From contig JAVIYP010000044.1 of assembly GCA_031323845.1 (NCBI GenBank), positions 1-21,220 on the forward strand: DNA of 21,220 nt, in the 5' to 3' direction. This DNA is from PUPG01 sp031323845 (GTDB lineage: Bacteria; Bacteroidota; Bacteroidia; Bacteroidales; UBA7960). Positions 14,149-21,220 of this stretch are shown here, in pieces. Position numbers and translations under genes: made by a program. The notes below the pieces were generated by a model. The model was not told the origin of the DNA. It searched no databases and saw only the letters and a list, made by a program, of their open reading frames with translations. Position 1 is the first letter of the stretch. Every line of letters begins with the position of its first letter.

Positions 14149-16752
14149 ATGAAAAAAGTTGTTGCAGTCTGCTTCTTTCTTGTCGCTTTTTCCTTAAGCG
14201 GCTTTACTTCCGAGAAAATCATCATTTCTCAATGGTTAAGCACAGCTCCGCAGGAGGTGAACTTCCCTGTATTTCATGAAACACCCAACACACAGGGGCA
14301 GGTTTTTTCACACAGGAATCTGTTGCAGCAGGGTCATGCTGACTTCCGTGATTATTATCCTGAAAACGGGAAAGAATTTTTATGGTTCAGGGGAGAGAAA
14401 AGCGTGTGGACATCCACATATACTGATGCTGAAGGTCAAATCATTATCAGCGGGGAGGCTTCCGGGTCTCTTCCCGAAGTAGCCTATTTGGCGACTTATA
14501 TTCACACCGGGCGCTGGCTGGAGGTATCTCTCGAACTGGAAAGCGCCTTCTTACTGGAGGCATATCTGAACGGAAACCGGATCGGGAGCAAGGCAAGCCT
14601 GGAAGAAGAGGAAGCCAAACCCGGCAAAGTCGCCCAGCAGCTTACAATGCCGCGCGGCACACATCTCCTGATCATTAAAGCCGTTCGCCCGCCCGAACAG
14701 GAAGGCATATGGAAGCTGCAAGGCAGCTTAAAGCTTGCTGACCCTTTTGCTGTTTCAGACCTTAAGGCCAATACACAGCCGGCAAGGGCGAAGCACATAC
14801 TGGACTTTATGGATGGCGTGAAAATAAGCAGCGTACTCCCCTCCCCTGACGGCAGCATGTATGCCATTCGTTACCGGCGCAGCCTGCCGCCTTCCGACAG
14901 GACTGAAAACTGGACCGACATCAGGCGATTCAGCGATAACAGCCTCGTACACTCCTTTCAGCACAGCAGCCTTTCCAGGATCAACTGGCTGCCTAATTCC
15001 AATGCCGTATCCTATACCATAACGCAAAACGGAAAGACAAGGATCTATTGCCATCATCTGGAAAGCGGCGAAAAAATCATTCTGGCAGACGGTATAGAAA
15101 ACTTCACCGGTATGCAGTGGTCGCCCGATGAGGCTTACATCATATATTCCGTTCGCGAAGAAGGCAGCGGTTCGGACGCCACCATGCGTCACATCCTCGG
15201 CATGCAGGACCGGCAGGCACATTTTCGCCACCGGAGCTTTCTGTACAAGCTTGATATCCTCTCAGGCCTCAGCACCCGGCTTACCTACGGAAGCCTGAGC
15301 ACAAACCTTCATGACATCAGTCCGGACGGCAGCACCCTGGTGTTCACCCAAACACGACCTGATTACCTCGAAAGGCCCTTCCTGAAACACGACATCTTTT
15401 TGATGGACATGCGCCATTATACCGTGGACACCTTGTTTGCAGACAAGCGCTGGAGTGTTTCGCTCAGTTTTTCGCCCGACGGTAACTACCTGCTGGCCAC
15501 CGGCGGGCCTTCAGCCTTCGACCGCATTGGGGAGAACATTCCGGAAGGCATGATTGCAAACAATTACGACACACAGGCTTACATTGTATCGCTGGCCGAC
15601 AGGTCGGTGAAGCCTCTTACCATTGACTTTGACCCGTATATTTCTGCAGCACACTGGCATAAGCAGGACAATCACATTTACTTCATTGCCGGAGAAGACG
15701 ATTACCGGCGCCTGTTCAGATATAATTTAAGGCGCAATGCGTTTGAACGGATTGAAACCGGCACCGACTTCCTTTCCAACATTAACTTTTCGGATAATGG
15801 CAGGGTGGCCACTTATGTCGGAAACCGGGTTAATGCACCACCAAGAGCCTATACGCTCAACCTGCGGAACGACCGTTTTGCAGTGTTAAAAGACACCGAC
15901 GCCGAAAGATACCGCCACGTTGTTTTCGGTGAGGTGCACGACTGGGATTTTACGGCTTCCACGGGTGTCAGGATATCGGGTCGCTATTATTTGCCGCCTG
16001 ACTTTGATCCTGAGGAGAAATATCCGCTGATTGTTTATCAGTATGGCGGGACAAACCCCGTCGGGCGTACCTTTGGAGGGCGGTATCCGTTTAATCTCTG
16101 GGCGGGCAACGGTTATATTGTTTATGTGTTGCAGCCCAGCGGAGCCACCGGTTATGGTCAGGCCTTCTCGGCGGCCCACGTCAACAACTGGGGCAAAACG
16201 GTGGTCGACGAGATCATTGAAGGCACCCTGAAGTTTGTCAGCGAACACCCTTATGTTGACCCCGAAAGAGTGGGTGTGGGCGGTGCCTCTTACGGCGGTT
16301 TCATGACGATGCTGCTGCTGACACATACCGACATTTTTGCCACCGGCGTCTCCCATGCCGGAATCAGCAATATTGCCTCCTACTGGGGCGATGGTTACTG
16401 GGGGTACAGTTACAGCGCCGAAGCCACCGCCGGAAGCTTCCCCTGGAACAGTCCGGAAATTTACGTTGACCAGAGTCCGCTCTTCCGGGCAGACCGCGTT
16501 AACACACCGCTGCTGCTGATCACCGGCGACCGCGACACCAATGTGCCGCCGGGCGAGAGCATACAAATGTACACAGCCCTTAAACTACTCGGCCGTGAGG
16601 TTGAACTGGTACTTGTGGAAGGAGAAAACCACCATATTCTGACCTACAGCAAACGCTTGCTCTGGCACGATGCCATCATGGCCTGGTGGGATAAATACTT
16701 AAAGGGAGAACCCGAATGGTGGAATGATCAGTTCGACAGGAAAAACTACTGA
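14149..16752 (+). CDS. Secreted S9-family serine peptidase (prolyl oligopeptidase/DPP-IV type)
   Basis: The protein has 867 residues. An N-terminal signal peptide (MKKVVAVCFFLVAFSLSGFTS) sends it to the periplasm or outer face, where it probably trims peptides for uptake. Residues about 25-200 are an extra domain not needed for catalysis, with beta-strand-rich text (WLEVSLELESAFLLEAYLNGNRIG) resembling a galactose-binding-type sandwich; this is inference. Residues about 215-610 look like the beta-propeller, with repeated SPDG, SPDE and SPDGNY motifs. The catalytic alpha/beta hydrolase part (about 620-865) has Ser714 in GGASYGGF, Asp796 in GDRDTNVPP, and His828 (or 829) in GENHHIL. The triad is complete. 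It stands alone. TACGTTTT at 14085-14092 is a possible -7 element without a matching -33. Cleavage after proline is typical but unproven here. Confidence 0.92.
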   Translation: MKKVVAVCFFLVAFSLSGFTSEKIIISQWLSTAPQEVNFPVFHETPNTQGQVFSHRNLLQQGHADFRDYYPENGKEFLWFRGEKSVWTSTYTDAEGQIIISGEASGSLPEVAYLATYIHTGRWLEVSLELESAFLLEAYLNGNRIGSKASLEEEEAKPGKVAQQLTMPRGTHLLIIKAVRPPEQEGIWKLQGSLKLADPFAVSDLKANTQPARAKHILDFMDGVKISSVLPSPDGSMYAIRYRRSLPPSDRTENWTDIRRFSDNSLVHSFQHSSLSRINWLPNSNAVSYTITQNGKTRIYCHHLESGEKIILADGIENFTGMQWSPDEAYIIYSVREEGSGSDATMRHILGMQDRQAHFRHRSFLYKLDILSGLSTRLTYGSLSTNLHDISPDGSTLVFTQTRPDYLERPFLKHDIFLMDMRHYTVDTLFADKRWSVSLSFSPDGNYLLATGGPSAFDRIGENIPEGMIANNYDTQAYIVSLADRSVKPLTIDFDPYISAAHWHKQDNHIYFIAGEDDYRRLFRYNLRRNAFERIETGTDFLSNINFSDNGRVATYVGNRVNAPPRAYTLNLRNDRFAVLKDTDAERYRHVVFGEVHDWDFTASTGVRISGRYYLPPDFDPEEKYPLIVYQYGGTNPVGRTFGGRYPFNLWAGNGYIVYVLQPSGATGYGQAFSAAHVNNWGKTVVDEIIEGTLKFVSEHPYVDPERVGVGGASYGGFMTMLLLTHTDIFATGVSHAGISNIASYWGDGYWGYSYSAEATAGSFPWNSPEIYVDQSPLFRADRVNTPLLLITGDRDTNVPPGESIQMYTALKLLGREVELVLVEGENHHILTYSKRLLWHDAIMAWWDKYLKGEPEWWNDQFDRKNY

Positions 16753-16805
16753 TCACAACTGTTCCGGAAACACAGTAAAGGAGCTTCAGAAAGAGCGCAC
16801 AGAAA

Positions 16806-17282
16806 CTAAAACTCTTCTTCAAAACGCCGTCTGAAGTTGTCCATCTCCTTGTCTGTTTTCTGATAGTTTTCGCAGCGCCTGACATAGTTGGCGATAAACT
16901 CCTGTTCCTTGCTGAAGTATTCAAGCCGCTGACCGGCACGCAATACTTCACCGCGCCGGATCGCATTCATGTCTTCGAGATAAAGGTTGAGAAACTCACA
17001 CCCCTGCGACAGGTTAACGTGCTTGTAAAAATAAATGTCAATGATGTAAAGGACGGCATCAAGGCGCATTTCCAGGTATCTGCGGCTGTCAACGCTGACA
17101 GGCACGGTATTTACAACTATTTTAAACTCCTGAAGAGCTTGCTCATAATTGCCGGCATTGTAATTGCTTTCAGCAGAGCTATAACTCATCCTGACCATGC
17201 GCAAAGCACCGCTGTCCTGTGCATTGGCATGAATGGAAAGGCTAATCAGCGCGATAACCAGGGAAATGCTAAGTCGTGTCAT
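16806..17282 (-). CDS. Small secreted helical protein, function unknown
   Basis: I do not recognise this 158-residue protein. The start at 17282 gives MTRLSISLVIALISLSIHANA, a clear signal peptide, cut probably after ANA-Q or nearby. The mature part is helical and resembles a tetratricopeptide-like pair (YSSAESNYNAGNYEQALQEFKIVVNTVP), followed by long helices rich in Glu, Arg and Tyr and ending RRRFEEEF. Two cysteines remain (in QGCEFLN and RRCENYQ). The open frame extends to 17321, but a good promoter occupies 17341-17311, so that extension is not translated. It is convergent with the peptidase gene, 53 bases away, and follows clc on the same strand after about 200 bases. A role in the periplasm, perhaps holding other proteins, is possible but unproven. 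Confidence 0.75.
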   Translation of the reverse strand: MTRLSISLVIALISLSIHANAQDSGALRMVRMSYSSAESNYNAGNYEQALQEFKIVVNTVPVSVDSRRYLEMRLDAVLYIIDIYFYKHVNLSQGCEFLNLYLEDMNAIRRGEVLRAGQRLEYFSKEQEFIANYVRRCENYQKTDKEMDNFRRRFEEEF

Positions 17283-17310
17283 GACGATACAGTTTACGGG
17301 GTTAAACAAA

Positions 17311-17341
17311 CAAATATACACGATTATTACTTCTTATGCAA
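17311..17341 (-). promoter_or_regulatory. Promoter of the small secreted protein gene
   Basis: On the minus strand TTG (17341-17339), 20 bases, then TATATTTG (17318-17311) matches the Bacteroidota promoter well. Transcription would start near 17304, about 22 bases before the ATG at 17282. This supports the shorter start. Confidence 0.65.
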
Positions 17342-17414
17342 TTATATATCCTTAGAGCGCATTATTCTTTTTTTTTATGAGGGCGGTTTTAGGAAGGGCG
17401 GTTCTTAAGGGTCA

Positions 17415-17462
17415 TCCTTGCGGAAAGGAGCAGGCCGATGCCTGAGTCCGGTATGGCCGGAC
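17415..17462 (-). other. Three back-to-back perfect hairpins behind the clc gene
   Basis: Hairpin 1: TCCTT (17415-17419) with AAGGA (17425-17429). Hairpin 2: CAGGC (17431-17435) with GCCTG (17440-17444). Hairpin 3: GTCCGG (17446-17451) with CCGGAC (17457-17462). All stems are perfect, loops are 4-5 bases, and neighbours are one base apart. On the minus strand they begin 22 bases after the clc stop. No T-run follows on that strand, so they are not classical terminators. Two direct copies of AGGGCGGTT lie just beyond, at 17380-17388 and 17395-17403. Confidence 0.55.
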
Positions 17463-17483
17463 ATGAAAAACAAGCTTCAGGTG

Positions 17484-19265
17484 TCATTCGTCAGACACTT
17501 CAATAAGCATCTTTCTGTAGATGTTGAACACATTTGACCGTGACACAAAACCCAGATACCTGCCTTGGTCATCTACAACAGCCATATTCCACAGGTCGGA
17601 GTCGCGGAATTTATTCATGACCATGTCCATGCTGTCGTTCGGGCTTACCGTTGCCCTTGGCTGTATCATCACGTTATGCACTTTCAGGCTTTTGTATTTG
17701 CTCTGATCGAACATGATCTCCCGGACATCATCGAGGCGTACGATGCCAAGGAAGCGGTTCTCATCATCGGTAACGGGAAAAATGTTTCTTTTTGCCTTGG
17801 CTATCACTTTTACCAGGTCACCCAAATTCTGCTTCGGGGTTACTTTGTCGAAGGAGGTTTCGAGTACGCTTTCGACATCGAGCAGGCTCAGCACGGCTTT
17901 ATCTTTATGATGGGTGATCAGTTGCCCTTTCTTAGCCAGTTTTTTGGTATAGAGTGAATGTGGTTGAAAATAGACCACAGTAAGATAGGAGATGGAAGAA
18001 ACCAGGATGAGCGGTATAAACAGTTCATAACCTCCGGTGATCTCGGCAATCAGGAAGATGGCTGTCAGCGGGGCGTGTATGACTCCGGCGATGAGACCTG
18101 CCATTCCTACGAGCGAAAAATTATATTCAGAGATCTTCCAGTCGCTGAACAGGTTAAGCACGCGTGACAACACGAAACCTGTGATGCCGCCCATAAAGAG
18201 ACTTGGGGCAAAAACGCCTCCAATGCCGCCTGAGCCGAGCGTCAGGGATGTGGCGATGGCTTTAAAGAACAGCACCAGCAGCAGGAAGCCGACAAATGCC
18301 ATTCCCCCGGTATCTGCAAGTGTGCTGAACAGGCTGTTTTCCAGCAGGTTTTCGGCCTGACCCGATAAAATGCTGCGCATGGAATAATAGCCTTCACCAA
18401 AAAGCGGCGGAAACAGAAATATAAGAATACCCAGGAGGCTTCCTCCAAAAACAACGCGCATGTAGGGTTTTTCAATCTTCTTAACCCCGCTTTCCACTTT
18501 GGCATTCATCCAGGTAAAATACAGCGAAACCAGTCCGGTAACCACTCCCAGCAACAGGTAAAAGTGGATGTGGCCGTAGTTCAGGGGCTCTTTCAGGGTG
18601 AAATAAAACTCCAGGCCTTCGCCCAGGAACAAGGTGGAAAAGATGGCACCCACCACCGTGGCGATCAGCAGGGGTATGATGGCCGTCATGGTGAGGTCCA
18701 GCTTGAGCACCTCAAGTGCAAAAATGAGTCCGGCGATGGGTGCTTTGAAAATGGCTGCAATGGCAGCTGCGGCACCGCAGCCGATGAGCAGGTTTTTTCG
18801 CCGAAAACCGAGTCTTGCGGCTTGCGCTATGTTGGAACCGATTGCCGCACCTGTCGACACGATAGGTGCCTCCATTCCCACCGAGCCCCCGAAGCCGCCT
18901 GTAAAGGTACAGGCAACAATAGACGACCAGGTGTTGTGCAGCTTCATTACTCCCTTGTTCCTGGATATGGCATAAAGAATCCTGGAAACACCATGGCTGA
19001 TGTCATCCTTAACAAAGTTCCTGACATAAAACACCGTGATGAAGATGCCAATGACCGGGAACACAAGAAAAAGCCAATTGCCCATGTGTGCGCCAGGCAC
19101 CGACCTTACCCAGGCCTCCAGGTAGTGAACGGATGTTTTGAGCACCACGGCAGCAACGGCTGACAGTATTCCTATCAACACACTCAGCAGCAACAGCAGT
19201 TGTTTTTCGCTGACATGTCTGATGCGCCAGATTAAAAAACGCTCAAATAAAGTTATCCACTTCAT
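17484..19265 (-). CDS. CLC-family chloride channel/transporter with C-terminal CBS pair
   Basis: This is a 593-residue inner-membrane protein. The membrane part (about 20-440) has the CLC landmarks in order: SHGVS (90-94) where GSGIP usually stands, GSVGMEAP (127-134) with the gating glutamate Glu132, and GIGGVFAPS (347-355) of the GxFxP motif. Residues ALEVLK (183-188) align with the E. coli ClC-ec1 segment holding the internal proton glutamate (IIEEMR). The second acidic position is Val186 here, as in channel-type CLCs. Two CBS domains (about 465-520 and 533-585) may sense adenine nucleotides. It starts 12 bases after the uvrC stop, so both are very probably on one transcript. The ion carried and channel versus exchanger mode cannot be settled from sequence. 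Confidence 0.92.
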   Translation of the reverse strand: MKWITLFERFLIWRIRHVSEKQLLLLLSVLIGILSAVAAVVLKTSVHYLEAWVRSVPGAHMGNWLFLVFPVIGIFITVFYVRNFVKDDISHGVSRILYAISRNKGVMKLHNTWSSIVACTFTGGFGGSVGMEAPIVSTGAAIGSNIAQAARLGFRRKNLLIGCGAAAAIAAIFKAPIAGLIFALEVLKLDLTMTAIIPLLIATVVGAIFSTLFLGEGLEFYFTLKEPLNYGHIHFYLLLGVVTGLVSLYFTWMNAKVESGVKKIEKPYMRVVFGGSLLGILIFLFPPLFGEGYYSMRSILSGQAENLLENSLFSTLADTGGMAFVGFLLLVLFFKAIATSLTLGSGGIGGVFAPSLFMGGITGFVLSRVLNLFSDWKISEYNFSLVGMAGLIAGVIHAPLTAIFLIAEITGGYELFIPLILVSSISYLTVVYFQPHSLYTKKLAKKGQLITHHKDKAVLSLLDVESVLETSFDKVTPKQNLGDLVKVIAKAKRNIFPVTDDENRFLGIVRLDDVREIMFDQSKYKSLKVHNVMIQPRATVSPNDSMDMVMNKFRDSDLWNMAVVDDQGRYLGFVSRSNVFNIYRKMLIEVSDE

Positions 19266-19277
19266 GGTTCGGCAAAT

Positions 19278-21104
19278 TTACGTTTTTTCAGAGGCAAAAT
19301 GTTCTTTTATGAGGGCTGCTTTGGCTTTCCCGGCAACCTCTGTCAATGCTTCAGGTGTTGCCCTCCTGACCCCCGCAACTGATTTGAAACGTTTGAGGAG
19401 CTTTTCTTCCGTCCCCGGCCCTATCCCTTTAATGGCCGGCAGCCCGGATTTCAGGCTTGCCTTTTCGCGTCTGCCCCGGTGGTGCGTAATGCCGAAACGA
19501 TGGGCTTCATCGCGCAGGTGCTGAATAAGCTTAAGGCTTTCCGACTTTTTATCGAGGTACAGGGGTATGCTGTCGCCCGGCAGGTAAATCTCTTCCAGGC
19601 GCTTGGCGATGCCAATCACCCGTAACGATTTACGCAGGTCCAGATGCTCCAGGGCGGCCAGTGCGGCATTCAGCTGTCCTTTTCCTCCATCCACGACCAC
19701 CAGTTGCGGCAGTGACAGCTTTTCCTCCTTCAGGCGTTTATACCGGCGAAACACAGCCTCCCGCATGGAGGCATAATCGTCGGGGCCCTCCACAGTGCGG
19801 ATGTTGAAATGCCGGTACTCTTTTTTGCTTGGCCGGGCTTTGCGAAACACAACCATGGCGGCCACGCTGTGATTGCCCTGGGTGTTGCTGATGTCAAAAC
19901 ACTCAATATGTTCCGGGAGCTTTTCCATCTGTAAATCGGCTTGCAGCTGCTGCATGATCCGTTTTGCATGACGCTCAGGATCAATCAGTTCCTGGCGTTT
20001 GCCGCGTTCCAGCCGGTAATATTTGGCATTGCGTTCCGACAGCTCCAGCAGCTTCCTTTTCTCTCCACGCTGAGGTACGATAAAACGTACGTCAGGAATA
20101 GCCGGCGCAAGTTTAAACGGGATGATGACCTCACGTGCATCGCTGTCGAAACGCTGACGCAATTCGGCTACAGCCATCTCAAGAAGCTGCGCATCCGATT
20201 CGTCAAGCTTTTTCTTCAGTTCAAGCGTATGTGACTGTACAATAGCCCCATCCACCACCTTCAGCATGTTCACAAAGCCATTACGCTCGTCGCTGATGAT
20301 GCTGAACACCTCCACATTGCTCAACGAAGGGCTGACCACGGTGGATTTGCTCTGAAACTTTTCAAGAAGGATGATCTTATCTTTTACGAGATTCGCCTTT
20401 TCGAAGGAAAACTCCGCTGCATACTGCTTCATGAGCTGTTTTAACTCATTGGTGACCATGCTGAGGTTCCCTTTCAGTATGTGCTCTATCTTGTCAATGG
20501 TTTCCCGGTAGTCTTCAGCGGTCTGCAAGCCTTCACAGGGACCTTTGCAATTGCCGATGTGGTACTCAAGACAAACCCGGAATTTCCTCGCAGCAATATT
20601 TTCAGGGGTGAGCTTAAGCCGGCAGGTGCGGTACTGGAACAGTTGCCTGATCAGCTCGAGCAAACCGTGCATGGTCTTCACCGAAGCATAAGGTCCAAAA
20701 TAGCGACTGCCGTCCCTGACCAGGTTCCTGGTGGGGAAAATACGGGGAAAAGGCTCGTTTTTAATGCAGATCCAGGGGAACGTCTTGTCGTCTTTCAGCA
20801 TCACATTGTAGCGGGGCTGATACTTTTTTATGAGGTTGTTCTCCAGGAGCAGGGCGTCAAGCTCAGTATCCACTACGACATACTTTATGTCTGCCACGCG
20901 CCGCACCATAAGGCGCACCTTACCGCTCTCATGCTTATCGCGCCCGAAGTAAGATGCCACCCGTTTTTTGAGGTTCTTGGCCTTGCCAACATAGATCACC
21001 TTGCCCTGACGCTCAAAAAACTGGTAAACGCCCGGTGCCCCGGGAAGGCTTTTTATGATGGGTTCAATCGCATCGCAATGCTTATGTTTGTGTTCAGATG
21101 CCAT
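19278..21104 (-). CDS. uvrC: Excinuclease ABC subunit C
   Basis: UvrC cuts damaged DNA on both sides of the lesion in nucleotide excision repair, after loading by UvrA and UvrB. It has 608 residues, the usual length. The N-terminal GIY-YIG nuclease (about 20-100) shows PGVYQF, IYVGKAKNLKKR with catalytic Arg48, and a conserved tyrosine. A four-cysteine-type stretch is seen around CRLKLTPENI...CLEYHIGNCKGPC. The UVR motif that binds UvrB is at about 205-240. The C-terminal RNase-H-like nuclease has ECFDISNTQG and LVVVDGGKGQLNAA, followed by helix-hairpin-helix motifs (IKGIGPGTEEKLLKRF). It heads a two-gene unit with the CLC gene. CATATTTG at 21135-21128 is a weak -7 candidate without a convincing -33. 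Confidence 0.97.
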   Translation of the reverse strand: MASEHKHKHCDAIEPIIKSLPGAPGVYQFFERQGKVIYVGKAKNLKKRVASYFGRDKHESGKVRLMVRRVADIKYVVVDTELDALLLENNLIKKYQPRYNVMLKDDKTFPWICIKNEPFPRIFPTRNLVRDGSRYFGPYASVKTMHGLLELIRQLFQYRTCRLKLTPENIAARKFRVCLEYHIGNCKGPCEGLQTAEDYRETIDKIEHILKGNLSMVTNELKQLMKQYAAEFSFEKANLVKDKIILLEKFQSKSTVVSPSLSNVEVFSIISDERNGFVNMLKVVDGAIVQSHTLELKKKLDESDAQLLEMAVAELRQRFDSDAREVIIPFKLAPAIPDVRFIVPQRGEKRKLLELSERNAKYYRLERGKRQELIDPERHAKRIMQQLQADLQMEKLPEHIECFDISNTQGNHSVAAMVVFRKARPSKKEYRHFNIRTVEGPDDYASMREAVFRRYKRLKEEKLSLPQLVVVDGGKGQLNAALAALEHLDLRKSLRVIGIAKRLEEIYLPGDSIPLYLDKKSESLKLIQHLRDEAHRFGITHHRGRREKASLKSGLPAIKGIGPGTEEKLLKRFKSVAGVRRATPEALTEVAGKAKAALIKEHFASEKT

Positions 21105-21197
21105 CAGTACAATGAAAGAATGTATGGCAAATATGGTAATTTTTTCTGAGCTGCGCCATTACAACCTGACACCTGAGTTACATGAAACACCCATGTT

Positions 21198-21220
21198 GAA
21201 GGCCGGAAAACTATTGTTTA
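21198..21220 (+). repeat. Right-edge copy of the dispersed module seen at 269-291
   Basis: All 23 bases up to the window end match 269-291 with a single change (A for G). It is cut by the window edge, so the rest of the module (TTTGTTG and the 8-bp blocks) may lie beyond. It lies about 94 bases upstream of the uvrC start and is in the same orientation as the left copy. Confidence 0.7.

Noticed and set aside
17283..17321. Longer N-terminus for the small secreted protein
   Set aside because: The extension overlaps the promoter, and only the start at 17282 gives a proper signal peptide.
20481..21149. Long open frame opposite uvrC (222 codons); similar ones opposite the S9 peptidase (15886-16566), purA (8830-9504) and htpG (932-1546)
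   Set aside because: All lie antisense to genes with full, conserved motifs and show no motifs of their own. Long antisense frames are common opposite such genes.

Overview
The window reads as the chromosome of an anaerobic or oxygen-avoiding member of the Bacteroidota, probably Bacteroidales-like. This is inferred from several signals. Upstream regions carry the Bacteroidota-type promoter (TTG or TTTG, about 19-20 bases, then TAnnTTTG). A PadR-type regulator is paired with a PspC-domain protein whose N-terminal half is of the Bacteroidota kind. The alpha and beta parts of a 2-oxoacid dehydrogenase E1 are fused in one chain. A classical rubrerythrin is present. No rRNA, tRNA, CRISPR array, transposase or phage gene was seen.

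Layout. Positions 1-835 hold no credible gene. They form a mosaic of short repeats: a 40-bp tandem repeat, 8-bp blocks, a 42-bp tandem repeat with a decayed copy, and a perfect 22-bp inverted pair about 490 bp apart. One repeat module reappears at the right edge (21198-21220). Next come htpG (minus) and a plus-strand group: PadR regulator, PspC-domain protein and the fused E1 dehydrogenase. A long minus-strand run follows, read right to left: glyA, a bifunctional-type relA/spoT, fur, purA with a methyltransferase 13 bases behind it, and rubrerythrin. A secreted S9 prolyl-oligopeptidase-family enzyme (plus) starts divergently from glyA. The right part, all minus, is uvrC followed 12 bases later by a CLC chloride-channel-family protein with CBS domains, then a small secreted protein of unknown function with its own promoter.

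How the genes fit together. Most are housekeeping or stress functions: chaperone, stringent response, metal regulation, peroxide or oxygen defence, DNA repair, purine and one-carbon metabolism. There is no clear accessory island or new defence system. The parts worth a second look are non-coding: the repeat mosaic at the left, the structured glyA-relA/spoT junction, three back-to-back perfect hairpins behind the CLC gene, and a terminator whose stem carries a false upstream GTG start for fur. In three places (purA, fur, the small secreted protein) the promoter or terminator shows that a shorter start than the longest open frame is the real one.
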